A stretch of DNA of 64,000 bases from Paracoccaceae bacterium (GTDB lineage Bacteria > Pseudomonadota > Alphaproteobacteria > Rhodobacterales > Rhodobacteraceae): the NCBI GenBank assembly GCA_030148005.1, contig JASBUI010000040.1:1-64000 (forward strand), given 5' to 3'. Positions 25,944 through 34,086 of the stretch are shown here, in pieces. The notes beneath the pieces are model-generated. The model made no database searches and was not told the origin of the DNA. It saw only the letters and a list, made by a program, of their open reading frames with translations. Position 1 is the first letter of the stretch. Each line of letters opens with the position of its first letter. The translations under genes were made by a program, and so were the position numbers.

Positions 25944-26408
25944 TTGCAGGACGTGGCGGAAACACGGGCGCGGTTTATCGAATTGATCGGCATGGTAACC
26001 CAAGCCGAAGGGCTTCCGCGTATATCCGGGCGCATTCTGGGTTTGCTGATTTTCGACGGGCGGGCCTATTCGTTCGGTGATCTTGCGCGCGAGCTTCAGG
26101 TCAGTCGCGGCAGTATCAGTTCCAACGCACGTATGCTGGCCGAGCGGGGGGCAATCGAACGAATTGCGCGCCCCGGGGATCGTCAGGACTATTACCAGAT
26201 ACGTGAGAACCCTTACGACACGTTCCTAAAAGGCATCGCCGCGCGGGCGGAAAAGACGGCTCAAGACATCGCCCAACTGGCCGGGCAACTGCCCGAGGGT
26301 ATGGGCGAGACAACGGCGCGGGTTCGCGACTATGCGTTCTTTTACAAGGTGCTGGCCGAAGGTATCTTGATTGCCTCGGAAAAGGTTGGATCAAAGCCGG
26401 ACAATTGA
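25944..26408 (+). CDS. MarR/GbsR-like transcriptional regulator
   Basis: Winged-helix regulator of 154 residues. The helix-turn-helix is visible as YSFGDLARELQVSRGSISSNARMLAERGAIERI and the wing as RPGDRQDYYQI. A helical C-terminus is available for dimerisation. The start is a TTG at 25944, supported by AAGGGGG about 6 bp upstream; a GTG at 25953 is possible. It is divergent from the RND operon, with a palindrome in between, so repression of efflux relieved by a drug-like ligand is the likely role. Confidence 0.82.
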   Translation: MQDVAETRARFIELIGMVTQAEGLPRISGRILGLLIFDGRAYSFGDLARELQVSRGSISSNARMLAERGAIERIARPGDRQDYYQIRENPYDTFLKGIAARAEKTAQDIAQLAGQLPEGMGETTARVRDYAFFYKVLAEGILIASEKVGSKPDN

Positions 26409-26521
26409 TGGCCCTGCAAACCACAGTCGCCTGATACGGATGCGCCCTTGCGCCGACAGGGGGCGGTGTCCTAACTGATAAAAAGACAGGCGCAGGCCGC
26501 AATCAGCCCCGGAGCAAGCAG

Positions 26522-27565
26522 ATGACCGAAATTCCCAAGAAAATGCAGGCACTTGTTCTGACCGGCGACGGATACTCCGTGCAGGCGACCGGACCGGCCA
26601 TTTCCGACGCTTCGGACTGGCTTGAACTCAAGGAGATCGACGTTCCCACGCCCGGCGAGGGGGAGGTTCTGATCGAAGTTCTAAGATCGTCAGTGAACCC
26701 CTCTGATATGCATTTCATCAAGGGCGAATACGGCCAGCCGCGCGTTCAGGGGCAAGCGTCGGGGTTTGAAGGCTGCGGTGTTGTCGTGGACGGGCCAAAG
26801 GCGTTTCTGGGCCGGCGCGTGGCCTTTGCGGTCCCCACAGGCGCGTGGGCGAGTTATGTCGTGGCTGCGGCCCATTCCTGCATTCCCTTGCGCGATGAGG
26901 TCAGCGACAACGACGGCGCCGCGCAGATCGTGAACCCGATGACGGCCATCGCAATGGTCACCATCGCCAAAAAGGGCGGTGATGCCGTGATCATAACCGC
27001 CGCCGCATCGCAACTTGGCAAGTTGATGATCGCGCTGGCAAAGGATCTGGGTCTTGCCGTTATCGCCGTGGTTCGGCGCGCCGATAGAGATGGTGCGCTT
27101 TCCGCACTTGGCGCAGAGGAGGTTCTGTGCACGCAGGACAGCGACTTTGCCGAGCGCGCGGGCGCGGCCATTGCGCGTCTTAAACCGCAGGTTCTTCTGG
27201 ATGCGGTTGGCGATCAGGTCACAGAGCAGCTTTTTGTCCGGATGCCCGCGCGGTCTGTCTGGATTTCCTATGGCAAGCTTTCATCCGAAGCGCCAAGGCT
27301 GACGCAGATGGGCCAGTTCATCTTTATGGACAAGCGCATTGAAGGGTTCTGGCTGTCGAAATGGTTTCGCACGGTTGATGATGCCACGCGCCTTACCGCC
27401 ATAAAGCAGGTGCAGGATCGTTTTGCCGATGGGCGTTGGCGGACAGATGTCAGTTGCGAGCTGCCAATTGAGCGCGCGATCGCAGAGCTGGCTGAGGCGA
27501 CGCAGCGCCGGGATGGCAAGGTTGTACTTGTGATGAAGGCGCAAGGGCCAGCCGCCGGTAGTTGA
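26522..27565 (+). CDS. Zinc-free MDR-family alcohol dehydrogenase / enoyl reductase
   Basis: Medium-chain dehydrogenase/reductase of 347 residues. The catalytic domain contains VLRSSVNPSDMHFIKGEYG and ASGFEGCGVVV. The nucleotide-binding domain uses AAASQLGKLMIALAKDLG. The zinc-ligand Cys/His set of true alcohol dehydrogenases is absent, suggesting a quinone or enoyl-CoA/2-enal reductase. It is followed 32 bp later by an iron-type alcohol dehydrogenase gene. The substrate is not apparent. Confidence 0.85.
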   Translation: MTEIPKKMQALVLTGDGYSVQATGPAISDASDWLELKEIDVPTPGEGEVLIEVLRSSVNPSDMHFIKGEYGQPRVQGQASGFEGCGVVVDGPKAFLGRRVAFAVPTGAWASYVVAAAHSCIPLRDEVSDNDGAAQIVNPMTAIAMVTIAKKGGDAVIITAAASQLGKLMIALAKDLGLAVIAVVRRADRDGALSALGAEEVLCTQDSDFAERAGAAIARLKPQVLLDAVGDQVTEQLFVRMPARSVWISYGKLSSEAPRLTQMGQFIFMDKRIEGFWLSKWFRTVDDATRLTAIKQVQDRFADGRWRTDVSCELPIERAIAELAEATQRRDGKVVLVMKAQGPAAGS

Positions 27566-27597
27566 CGGGCGTGCCGTAGCGCAGGGCAGGAGGGGCA

Positions 27598-28749
27598 ATG
27601 ACAGGGTTTACATTCAACACAACGCCATCGATCCGGATGGGCGCGGGCGCCTTGGAGGATCTGGGCGCGCTGGCGGCCGCCCGTATGAAGGGCACGGTTC
27701 TGATCGTCACCGACCCCGGTATGATGCGCACCGAGATTGTAGAGCGTGCCGAGGCATCGCTTTTGGCGGCGGGGCTGGGGGTGAACATCTTTACCGAGGT
27801 TTCCGCCGACCCGCCCGAAGAGGTTGTGCTTGCGGCGGCCCGCGCGGCCACGGGCACGGGCGGCGTTATCGGGATTGGCGGCGGCTCTTCGCTGGATGTG
27901 GCGAAACTTGCGGCGCTTCTGGCGGGCGGGGATCAAATGCTGGCCGAGGTTTATGGCGTTGGCAACGCAAAGGGGCCGCGCCTTGGGTTAATCGCAGTTC
28001 CGACAACTGCCGGAACGGGGTCCGAAGTTACCCCGATTTCCATCGTCACGACCGGGGCGAGTGAAAAGATGGGTGTCGTCAGCCCCGTCATCCTGCCCGA
28101 TCTGGCGCTGCTGGACCCTGAACTGACCTTGGGCCTTCCGGCACATGTCACGGCCGCCACAGGTATCGACGCGATGGTTCACGCGATCGAAGCCTATGCA
28201 AGCGCCAGCGCCAACAACAATCCTGTAAGCCGCGCGCTGGCCTGCGAGGCTTTGCGCCTGATGGGCGGCGCCTTGGAGCGTGCGGTGCACCAGCCGGGCG
28301 ACATCGATGCGCGGGCGGATATGCTTTTGGGCTCGCTTCTGGCGGGGCAGGCCTTTGCGAACTCGCCGGTGGCGGCTGTTCACGCGCTGGCCTACCCGAT
28401 CGGCGGGCACTACAAGGTGCCGCACGGGCTTTCCAATGCGCTGGTTCTTCCGCATGTTTTGCGGTTCAACGCGGTAACCGCGCCCGGCCCATACGCCGAG
28501 ATCGCGGCGATTGCCTTTCCCGACCTCAAGGCGCTGCGCGGACAAGAGGCGGCGGCTGGATTTGCCCAGTCTCTGGCCGATCTTTCGGCGCGCTGCGGTC
28601 TGCAGCAAACCCTGCGCGAGATGGGGATCGAGAAAGAGGCGCTTGCGATGCTGGCGCGCGATGCGATGAACCAGACGCGCCTTCTGGTCAATAACCCACG
28701 CCCCGTCGGATATGACGATGCGCTGGCAATCTATGAGGCCGCGTGGTGA
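27598..28749 (+). CDS. Iron-containing alcohol dehydrogenase
   Basis: Group III (Fe-dependent) alcohol dehydrogenase of 383 residues. The nucleotide-binding GIGGGSSLDVAK, PTTAGTGSEVTPISIV, the metal-binding His residues in DAMVHAIEAYAS and the HALAYPIGGHYKVPHG block are all visible. Its stop overlaps the following thioesterase GTG by 4 bp. With the MDR enzyme and thioesterase it may form an aldehyde or acyl-CoA handling operon (inference). Confidence 0.93.
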   Translation: MTGFTFNTTPSIRMGAGALEDLGALAAARMKGTVLIVTDPGMMRTEIVERAEASLLAAGLGVNIFTEVSADPPEEVVLAAARAATGTGGVIGIGGGSSLDVAKLAALLAGGDQMLAEVYGVGNAKGPRLGLIAVPTTAGTGSEVTPISIVTTGASEKMGVVSPVILPDLALLDPELTLGLPAHVTAATGIDAMVHAIEAYASASANNNPVSRALACEALRLMGGALERAVHQPGDIDARADMLLGSLLAGQAFANSPVAAVHALAYPIGGHYKVPHGLSNALVLPHVLRFNAVTAPGPYAEIAAIAFPDLKALRGQEAAAGFAQSLADLSARCGLQQTLREMGIEKEALAMLARDAMNQTRLLVNNPRPVGYDDALAIYEAAW

Positions 28750-29192
28750 GCGGGCAGGCGGCGCCGGGGCGCGATGAGTTCGCGCGGTTCGAGACTTTGA
28801 CGACGCGCTGGTCGGATAATGACGTCTATGGCCATATGAACAACGCGGTGCATTACCGGCTTTTCGACACGGCGGTGAACGGGTTCCTGATCGGTCAGGG
28901 TCTGTTGGACATAAAGGCCGGGGATCAGGTCTTTCTGGTGGTCGAAACGGGGTGCCGCTATTTTTCGGAGATGGCGTTTCCTGACGTCATTCACGCAGGG
29001 CTAAGCGTGGCGCATCTTGGCAATTCATCGGTAAGCTACCGGATCGGTCTTTTTGCCAACGACGCGGCACGTGCGGCGGCGGTTGGCCAGTTCGTGCATG
29101 TCAACGTTGACCGCCAGACACGCAGGCCGGTTGCCATTTCAGGCAGGGTTCGCGAAGCGCTTGAGGCGCTGATGCCGGACCAGCAAGGCTGA
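28746..29192 (+). CDS. Acyl-CoA thioesterase, 4HBT/YbgC type
   Basis: Hotdog-fold thioesterase of 148 residues. The signature TTRWSDNDVYGHMNNAVHYR contains the catalytic Asp and the substrate-binding His/Asn. I use the GTG at 28746, which overlaps the preceding dehydrogenase stop as GTGA; the GTG three bases earlier is the alternative. It probably hydrolyses short or medium acyl-CoA. Its end is 15 bp from the end of the convergent TVP38-like gene. Confidence 0.85.
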   Translation: MSGQAAPGRDEFARFETLTTRWSDNDVYGHMNNAVHYRLFDTAVNGFLIGQGLLDIKAGDQVFLVVETGCRYFSEMAFPDVIHAGLSVAHLGNSSVSYRIGLFANDAARAAAVGQFVHVNVDRQTRRPVAISGRVREALEALMPDQQG

Positions 29193-29207
29193 GGCCGCTA
29201 AGATCGA

Positions 29208-30035
29208 TCAAGGAGCATGGTCCGACCCATGCTTGCCCCCCTTGGCGCCGCGCAGCGCCAGAAACAGAACCGGAAGGCCGGTGATCAGCCCAAGGCCCAG
29301 CACCGCGAAAGTCATTGCGCTTGCATCCCCGCTTCCGGCTGTTTGGCCAAGGTGCGCCAGAACAAAGCTTGCCGGAATGATCCCCGCCAGTGTCGCCAGC
29401 GCAAAGCGCCAGAAGTGCAGTTTACTAAGGCCGGCGGCATAGCTCATCAGATCGAAAGACACAAAAGGCATCAGGCGGCTAAGGAAAACGGCCCATGTCA
29501 GCGCGTTTTGTGAGCCCAGAAGGCCCGCGTCAACCTTGGTGCCGAACCACTTTACCAAGGGTTCGCGCCCAAGATACCGCGCGATGCCAAAGGCGATCAG
29601 GGCGCCGGCTTCGGCCCCGATCATGACATAGAACGTGCCCCAGATATGCCCGTATGCAACGCCTGCCGCCAGGGCGATCGGGGCGCTGGGCAGGGGGCTT
29701 GCCACAACCGCAATGGTCATCAGCCCCACAATGATCACCGGCCCGAAGAGGCCGGTTCGTTCAACGATTGCGGCCGCGCCCTGACGTGTGAAGGCCCAGG
29801 ACAGGCCGTCAAGATAGCCCCACTGCCATCCAAGGTACGCGCCCAAAGCGACAAGGATTAGTGCCACAAGGGCAAGGATGCGCCAGCGGTGCGAGGTTCC
29901 GGACACCTTAGCGCGCCTTGTTCTGGGCGCGGGGGGCGGAAGGGTGATGCTGAGATTTCGTTGCCATTTTGCTGTCCCGCGCCCCTTTTGCTTGCCCGCA
30001 GGGCCCACCAAAGGCAGTGGCCCCTTGCGGGTCAA
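29208..30035 (-). CDS. TVP38/TMEM64 (DedA-like) membrane protein
   Basis: Polytopic membrane protein of the VTT/SNARE-associated family. Several hydrophobic helices follow residue 50. The family core is VASPLPSAPIALAAGVAYGHIWGTFYVMIGAEAGALIAFGIARYLGREPL, and SRLMPFVSFDLMSYAAGLS carries the conserved Arg/Pro. The start is uncertain: the open frame begins with TTG at 30035, but a GTG at 29906 (VSGTSHRW) would remove a basic, non-conserved 43-residue leader. It is the last gene of the EF-hand operon, 21 bp after the DUF302 gene. Confidence 0.8.
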   Translation of the reverse strand: MTRKGPLPLVGPAGKQKGRGTAKWQRNLSITLPPPAPRTRRAKVSGTSHRWRILALVALILVALGAYLGWQWGYLDGLSWAFTRQGAAAIVERTGLFGPVIIVGLMTIAVVASPLPSAPIALAAGVAYGHIWGTFYVMIGAEAGALIAFGIARYLGREPLVKWFGTKVDAGLLGSQNALTWAVFLSRLMPFVSFDLMSYAAGLSKLHFWRFALATLAGIIPASFVLAHLGQTAGSGDASAMTFAVLGLGLITGLPVLFLALRGAKGGKHGSDHAP

Positions 30036-30056
30036 GTCAATTCACGCCGGAAGGCT

Positions 30057-30443
30057 TTAGGCGGCGTTGACGGCTTTTGCCAGCATATCGCGGACCTGTC
30101 CGGCCACGGATTTCAACTCGGCATTGTCTATGGCCTGCATAGAGGCCACGGGGTCAACGGCGCTGACCTCTACTGCGCTATCCACCTGCCGAAGGATCAC
30201 GTTGCAGGGAAGCATGGCGCCCACGCGCGCCTCTATCCCGATGGCCTGATAAGCCATGTTGGGGTTGCAGGCGCCAAGAATCCGGTAGGGGGCCATGTCC
30301 CGGTCCAGCTTCTTTTTCATGGTTGCCTTCACATCGATCTCTGTGAGGACGCCAAAACCATTGTCAGCCAGCGACTTGCGCAGACGCGCGTCAATGTCTT
30401 CAAAGTCTGCATCGGGAAATTGTCGGTCAATCGTATAGCTCAT
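30057..30443 (-). CDS. DUF302 protein
   Basis: A 128-residue single-domain DUF302 protein. The characteristic core FGVLTEIDVKATMKKKL, then APYRILGACNPNMAYQAI, with a conserved Cys, and MLPCNVILRQ with a second Cys is present. No signal peptide. Its biochemical role is not established; it often occurs beside redox and metal genes. Here it sits between a 25-residue membrane peptide gene and a TVP38-like gene in the metal-stress island. Confidence 0.85.
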   Translation of the reverse strand: MSYTIDRQFPDADFEDIDARLRKSLADNGFGVLTEIDVKATMKKKLDRDMAPYRILGACNPNMAYQAIGIEARVGAMLPCNVILRQVDSAVEVSAVDPVASMQAIDNAELKSVAGQVRDMLAKAVNAA

Positions 30444-30480
30444 TTAAGGCTCTCCTAAGTTTGGCAAGGCCTGCCGTTCA

Positions 30481-30558
30481 TTACTTGTCGATCTTCTTAA
30501 CCAGAAGGACGACCACCAAAACCACCAGTACGGTGATCAAAATCATTCCCAAGCCCAT
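30481..30558 (-). CDS. 25-residue single-span membrane peptide
   Basis: ATG at 30558 preceded by AAAGGGGGA with suitable spacing, ending TAA at 30481. The product is a hydrophobic helix of about 17 residues (ITVLVVLVVVLLV core) followed by the basic tail KKIDK, a typical inner-membrane single-span miniprotein with a cytoplasmic basic end. It lies 37 bp before the DUF302 gene and 69 bp after the EF-hand gene, all in one direction. No family recognised. It may modulate a partner membrane protein (inference). Confidence 0.55.
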   Translation of the reverse strand: MGLGMILITVLVVLVVVLLVKKIDK

Positions 30559-30627
30559 CCGAAATTCCCCCTTTGCTTTGTCTGTTGCAGGCAGGCCAAA
30601 CTTGCGTCGGCCTGCCCGCTGATCCGT

Positions 30628-31314
30628 TTAGTTCTTCGGCGGGGTCGAACCTGCGCCGTTCATCTGGCCGTTCATCATGCCCCCGCTACCTGTTGCGGGC
30701 GCATCGCCCGGCTTGTCGTGGTCGTCTGTGCGGGCCTTTTGCATGGCCTGCATCTTCTCCATGCGGTCGGCCTTGGCCGTCACTTCATCAGTGGTGATCT
30801 TGCCATCACCATCATTGTCCAAAGCCTGAAAGCGGTCGACCATGCGTTCGCGAATTGCGGCGCTGTGAAGCGCTTCGAACTCATCCAGTGACAGCGTGCC
30901 ATCACCGTTGGCGTCGTATTTCTTCAGCGCCGCAAGCTGTGCGTCACGAGCCTCTTGCGGTGTGACACGGCCGTCGCCATTGGTGTCAGCCTCGCCAAAA
31001 AGGGCAAAGCCGCCGCCCATTTGACCGTCCATCTGGCCGCCCATTGCGCCCATCTGGCCATGCATGCGCATCATTTCCTGCATCATCTTCTGTGAGCCGC
31101 CCATGCCGCCGCCCATACCGCCGCCCATCTGGCCGCCACCCATCTGGCCGCCCATGCCGCCGCGCTGGTTGCCGTGACCGCCTGCTGCGCCCGGGCGATC
31201 TTGCTGGCTCCACCCGCTTTGGTTGCCATCATGGGCAAAGGCCGGCGCCACGATTGCGCCTGTCAGGGCAGTGGCTGTGGCAAGCACAACCGCGATTTTG
31301 CTGTTCCGTTTCAT
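30628..31314 (-). CDS. Secreted EF-hand protein with Gly/Met/Gln-rich segment
   Basis: A 228-residue exported protein. A signal peptide ends near APAFA at residue 27. Residues 45-100 are a low-complexity Gly/Met/Gln segment of repeated GGQM/GGGM units that could bind Cu(I) or other soft metals. Three canonical EF-hand loops follow: DTNGDGRVTPQE at 110, DANGDGTLSLDE at 134 and DNDGDGKITTDE at 166, all with complete acidic ligand sets. The start of a minus-strand operon, it is divergent from a two-component system that may control it. Its function is unknown; periplasmic calcium- or metal-dependent binding is inferred. Confidence 0.85.
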   Translation of the reverse strand: MKRNSKIAVVLATATALTGAIVAPAFAHDGNQSGWSQQDRPGAAGGHGNQRGGMGGQMGGGQMGGGMGGGMGGSQKMMQEMMRMHGQMGAMGGQMDGQMGGGFALFGEADTNGDGRVTPQEARDAQLAALKKYDANGDGTLSLDEFEALHSAAIRERMVDRFQALDNDGDGKITTDEVTAKADRMEKMQAMQKARTDDHDKPGDAPATGSGGMMNGQMNGAGSTPPKN

Positions 31315-31365
31315 GTCATCACCTCATGTAATCATTGTTTCGATGTGATCAAACTGGGGCGGCAA

Positions 31366-31442
31366 TGTCGCAGGATGATCCCAGTGAGGCGGCAAATTGT
31401 ATCGCTTTGTCGCAATCGGCGCGGGCGTTACAATTCGCGACA
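31366..31442. promoter_or_regulatory. Repeated TGTCGC motifs in a divergent promoter region
   Basis: Between the EF-hand gene and the response regulator gene, TGTCGCA occurs at 31366-31372 and 31408-31414, and TGTCGCG occurs on the other strand at 31442-31436. Such repeats could be binding half-sites for the OmpR-type regulator encoded next door. This is pattern evidence only, with irregular spacing. Confidence 0.3.
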
Positions 31443-31485
31443 AATTGGTTGAACGCATCCGGCTCTTGTTGCGCTACAAGGGGTT

Positions 31486-32217
31486 ATGGCCAAGGTTCCT
31501 CATATCCTCATCGTTGATGATCACCGCGAAATTCGCGATGCCGTCACGCGCTATCTGGAAAAGAACGGCTTTCGGGCAAGTTCGGCCAGAGACGCAGCAG
31601 AGATGGATGCAAAGCTGAAGACGGGGCGTTTCGATCTGATCGTTCTGGATGTCATGATGCCGGGTGAGGATGGGCTGTCGGTTTGCCGAAGGCTGGGCGC
31701 AAGTGGCGAGATCCCGATCCTGATGCTGACCGCCCTTGGCGAAGAGACCGACCGCATCGTCGGCCTTGAGATAGGCGCCGACGATTATCTTTCCAAACCT
31801 TTCAACCCTCGTGAGCTTCTGGCCCGGATCAAGGCGATCCTGCGCCGCTCGGCGCGTTCTGATGCGGCCGCGGCCCAGCTTACGGGCCGCAAAGTGGGGT
31901 TTGCCGGCTGGGTTCTGGACACCGACACCCGCCAGTTGCGGCGCGCCGGGGCGGCCGAGACGCCGGACGTGCGGCTGACAACGGCAGAGTTCAAACTGCT
32001 GACAACTTTCCTTGAGCGCCCGCGCTTTGTTCTTAGCCGCGACCAGCTATTGGATCTGACGTCTGGGCGCGCGGCGCAGGTGTTTGACCGTACCATTGAC
32101 AATCAGGTCAGCCGGCTGCGCCGAAAGATAGAGGATGACCCATCCGATCCGCGCCTGATCACAACGGTTCGCGGCGGCGGCTATGTTCTGGCCGCCGACG
32201 TCAAAGAGATCGCATGA
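31486..32217 (+). CDS. OmpR-family response regulator
   Basis: A 243-residue two-domain regulator. The receiver domain has the acidic pocket VDDHRE, phosphoacceptor Asp55 in VLDVMMPGEDG, Thr in LMLTALGEE and Lys in LSKPFNP. The C-terminal winged helix contains LTTAEFKLLTTF and RTIDNQVSRLRRKIEDDP...VRGGGYVL. The stop overlaps the histidine kinase start by 4 bp. Its targets may include the divergent EF-hand operon and neighbouring envelope or metal genes. Confidence 0.95.
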   Translation: MAKVPHILIVDDHREIRDAVTRYLEKNGFRASSARDAAEMDAKLKTGRFDLIVLDVMMPGEDGLSVCRRLGASGEIPILMLTALGEETDRIVGLEIGADDYLSKPFNPRELLARIKAILRRSARSDAAAAQLTGRKVGFAGWVLDTDTRQLRRAGAAETPDVRLTTAEFKLLTTFLERPRFVLSRDQLLDLTSGRAAQVFDRTIDNQVSRLRRKIEDDPSDPRLITTVRGGGYVLAADVKEIA

Positions 32218-33605
32218 GACGGCTTTTCCCGACATCCCTTAGGGCGCAGCTTTTGCTGCTGATCCTTGCCGCGCTTGTCGTGGCGCAGGGGCTAAGCCTT
32301 TGGCTGTTTGTCGATGAGCGATCGCTTGCCGTGCGCGCGGCGCTGGGCCAAGAGGCGGCGGGGCGGGCGGCCAATGTCGCAAGGCTTCTGGAAGAGGCGC
32401 CGATGGATCTGCGCCCATCCATCCTGCGGGCGGCCAATTCACCGCTGGTACGTTTTTCGCTGGATGGCGCGGCGACGGTGGCAGCCACGTCGCACAGCAA
32501 CGAGCGCAGCGCGCAGTTTATCCAGTCACTTGTTGGGGCGGATCCCGCGCCCGAGGTGCGTGTCGCCGTGCGGCAGGTCGCGCCATCGGCTGCGCCGCCT
32601 GCGGGCGTGCCTGAACGAATGATGTTGATGCATCAGGCGATGCAGAACATGTCCGTCACGCCGGTGTCGATGCAGATTTCCATCGCGATAAGCTCTGGCG
32701 AATGGCTGAACGTTGTTACGCGCTTTAACCGCCCGCCCAACCAGCTTGCATGGACGACGGCGGCAAGCTTTGCGGTTACCGCCCTGTTGATCGCCGCCGC
32801 GCTTTGGCTGGCGCTTGGGCGTCTGATCCTGCCGATCCGCCGCCTTGCGGATGCATCCGACAGTCTTGGGCGCGGCGAAGATGTGGCCGAACTGGAACTG
32901 GCGGGCCCAGAAGAGCTTCGCCGCCTGACAGCCGCGTTTAACAGAATGCAAACCCGGCTGCGGCGCTTTGTCGAGGATCGCACCCGGCTTTTGGGCGCGC
33001 TGGGGCATGATTTGCGCTCTCCTCTAACAGCCTTGCGCGTGCGCGCAGAAATGGTCGATGATCCTGAAACGCGGGAAAGGTTGGTGTCGACTATCGAAGA
33101 GATGCAGGAAATGGTCAGTGCGACGCTGTCATTTGCACGTGGAATGGCAACCACCGAGCCGGTGAAAACGGTTGAACTGCGCGGGCTGGTGGCCGACCTG
33201 GTCGCGGAACATGCCGAAACGGGCGGGGCGGTCACGCTTGCGCCGGAAAGCGCGGACGGGGTTGTGCGGATCAGGCCACTGGCGATGCGCCGGGCGCTGC
33301 GCAACCTGATCGAAAACGCGCTACGGTACGGAAATTCGGCGCGCGTTGCCATTGAACGAGACGCAGGCGCCGTCCACGTCATTGTCCGGGATACCGGGCC
33401 GGGCATTCCGGCGGCGGATCTTGAAAAGGTGTTTGATCCTTTCGTCAGGCTAGAGGTTTCGCGATCACGCGAAACGGGCGGAACGGGGCTTGGCCTGTCG
33501 ATCGTTCGCACAATAATTCACGCGCATGGGGGCGAAGTTACGCTGTCCAATGCCGATGACGGGGGGCTGGTTGCGCGGGTTACGCTGCCTCTGGCCGAAA
33601 TGTAG
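32214..33605 (+). CDS. Sensor histidine kinase
   Basis: Inner-membrane two-component sensor, 463 residues. The first transmembrane helix is at about 12-32, a periplasmic domain of about 145 residues follows, and the second helix is near 180-200. Then come a HAMP domain (PIRRLADASDSLGRGE), phosphoacceptor His265 in LGALGHDLRSPLTALR, and an ATPase domain with N box NLIENALRYG, G1 DTGPGIPAADL and G2 GTGLGLSIV. The periplasmic domain has a Met-rich patch (PERMMLMHQAMQNMSV, residues 134-149) that may bind a soft metal (inference). It pairs with the overlapping upstream regulator gene. Confidence 0.95.
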   Translation: MRRLFPTSLRAQLLLLILAALVVAQGLSLWLFVDERSLAVRAALGQEAAGRAANVARLLEEAPMDLRPSILRAANSPLVRFSLDGAATVAATSHSNERSAQFIQSLVGADPAPEVRVAVRQVAPSAAPPAGVPERMMLMHQAMQNMSVTPVSMQISIAISSGEWLNVVTRFNRPPNQLAWTTAASFAVTALLIAAALWLALGRLILPIRRLADASDSLGRGEDVAELELAGPEELRRLTAAFNRMQTRLRRFVEDRTRLLGALGHDLRSPLTALRVRAEMVDDPETRERLVSTIEEMQEMVSATLSFARGMATTEPVKTVELRGLVADLVAEHAETGGAVTLAPESADGVVRIRPLAMRRALRNLIENALRYGNSARVAIERDAGAVHVIVRDTGPGIPAADLEKVFDPFVRLEVSRSRETGGTGLGLSIVRTIIHAHGGEVTLSNADDGGLVARVTLPLAEM

Positions 33606-33629
33606 TGGTACTTAGGAAAGGTGAGCAAG

Positions 33630-33947
33630 ATGACGAAGATTAAGGCAACTCTGACAACGATTGGCGCTACGCTTGTGGCAAGTCCGGGCCTTGCTGATGC
33701 GGGTGACTACAGCAGCAGTTATCAGGGCCACATGATGGGCGGATACGGCTTTTTCGGCGGCGGCGCGATGTTGCTATTTTGGGTTGTGGCGATAGGTATC
33801 ATCGTACTGGCAGTGCGCTGGATCGGCGACTCTGGTAGACCGGCAGACAAGAACGCAGATGCACTTGAGATTTTGCGCGCACGACTGGCGCGCGGCGAAA
33901 TTGACCCAGAAGAATATGCCGCACGCAAAAAGGCGCTTGAAAGCTGA
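33630..33947 (+). CDS. Small membrane protein with SHOCT domain
   Basis: A 105-residue protein with a signal or first helix at the N-terminus, a His/Met/Gly-rich linker (GHMMGGYGFFGGG), a transmembrane helix (MLLFWVVAIGIIVLAVRWI) and a C-terminal SHOCT motif (ALEILRARLARGEIDPEEYAARKKAL). I use the ATG at 33630 because AGGAAAGG is 6-8 bp away; a GTG at 33621 would sit on it. It follows the sensor kinase gene by about 25 bp. SHOCT proteins are common in bacterial copper loci; function unknown. Confidence 0.8.
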   Translation: MTKIKATLTTIGATLVASPGLADAGDYSSSYQGHMMGGYGFFGGGAMLLFWVVAIGIIVLAVRWIGDSGRPADKNADALEILRARLARGEIDPEEYAARKKALES

Positions 33948-34006
33948 AAAAGTCAGCACGGACCGGGGATCGGGGTGGTTTTCACTTAAATGTGAGGGAT
34001 TTCCCT

Positions 34007-34037
34007 TTGACCTTCCCGTGCTGGAGGGGTGTTAAAA
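34007..34037 (+). promoter_or_regulatory. CueR/HmrR-type copper-responsive promoter
   Basis: A -35 box TTGACC at 34007-34012 and a -10 box TTAAAA at 34032-34037 are separated by exactly 19 bp, the over-long spacer used by MerR-family activators. The spacer holds the CueR-like dyad CCTTCC...GGAGGG. It lies 49 bp before the L,D-transpeptidase gene. A closely similar element precedes the multicopper oxidase gene. The regulator itself is not in the window. Confidence 0.65.
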
Positions 34038-34086
34038 GCCCCAGAATGAAGTGAGCAGTTAACATGCCGAGGAACGGATATCAGAT

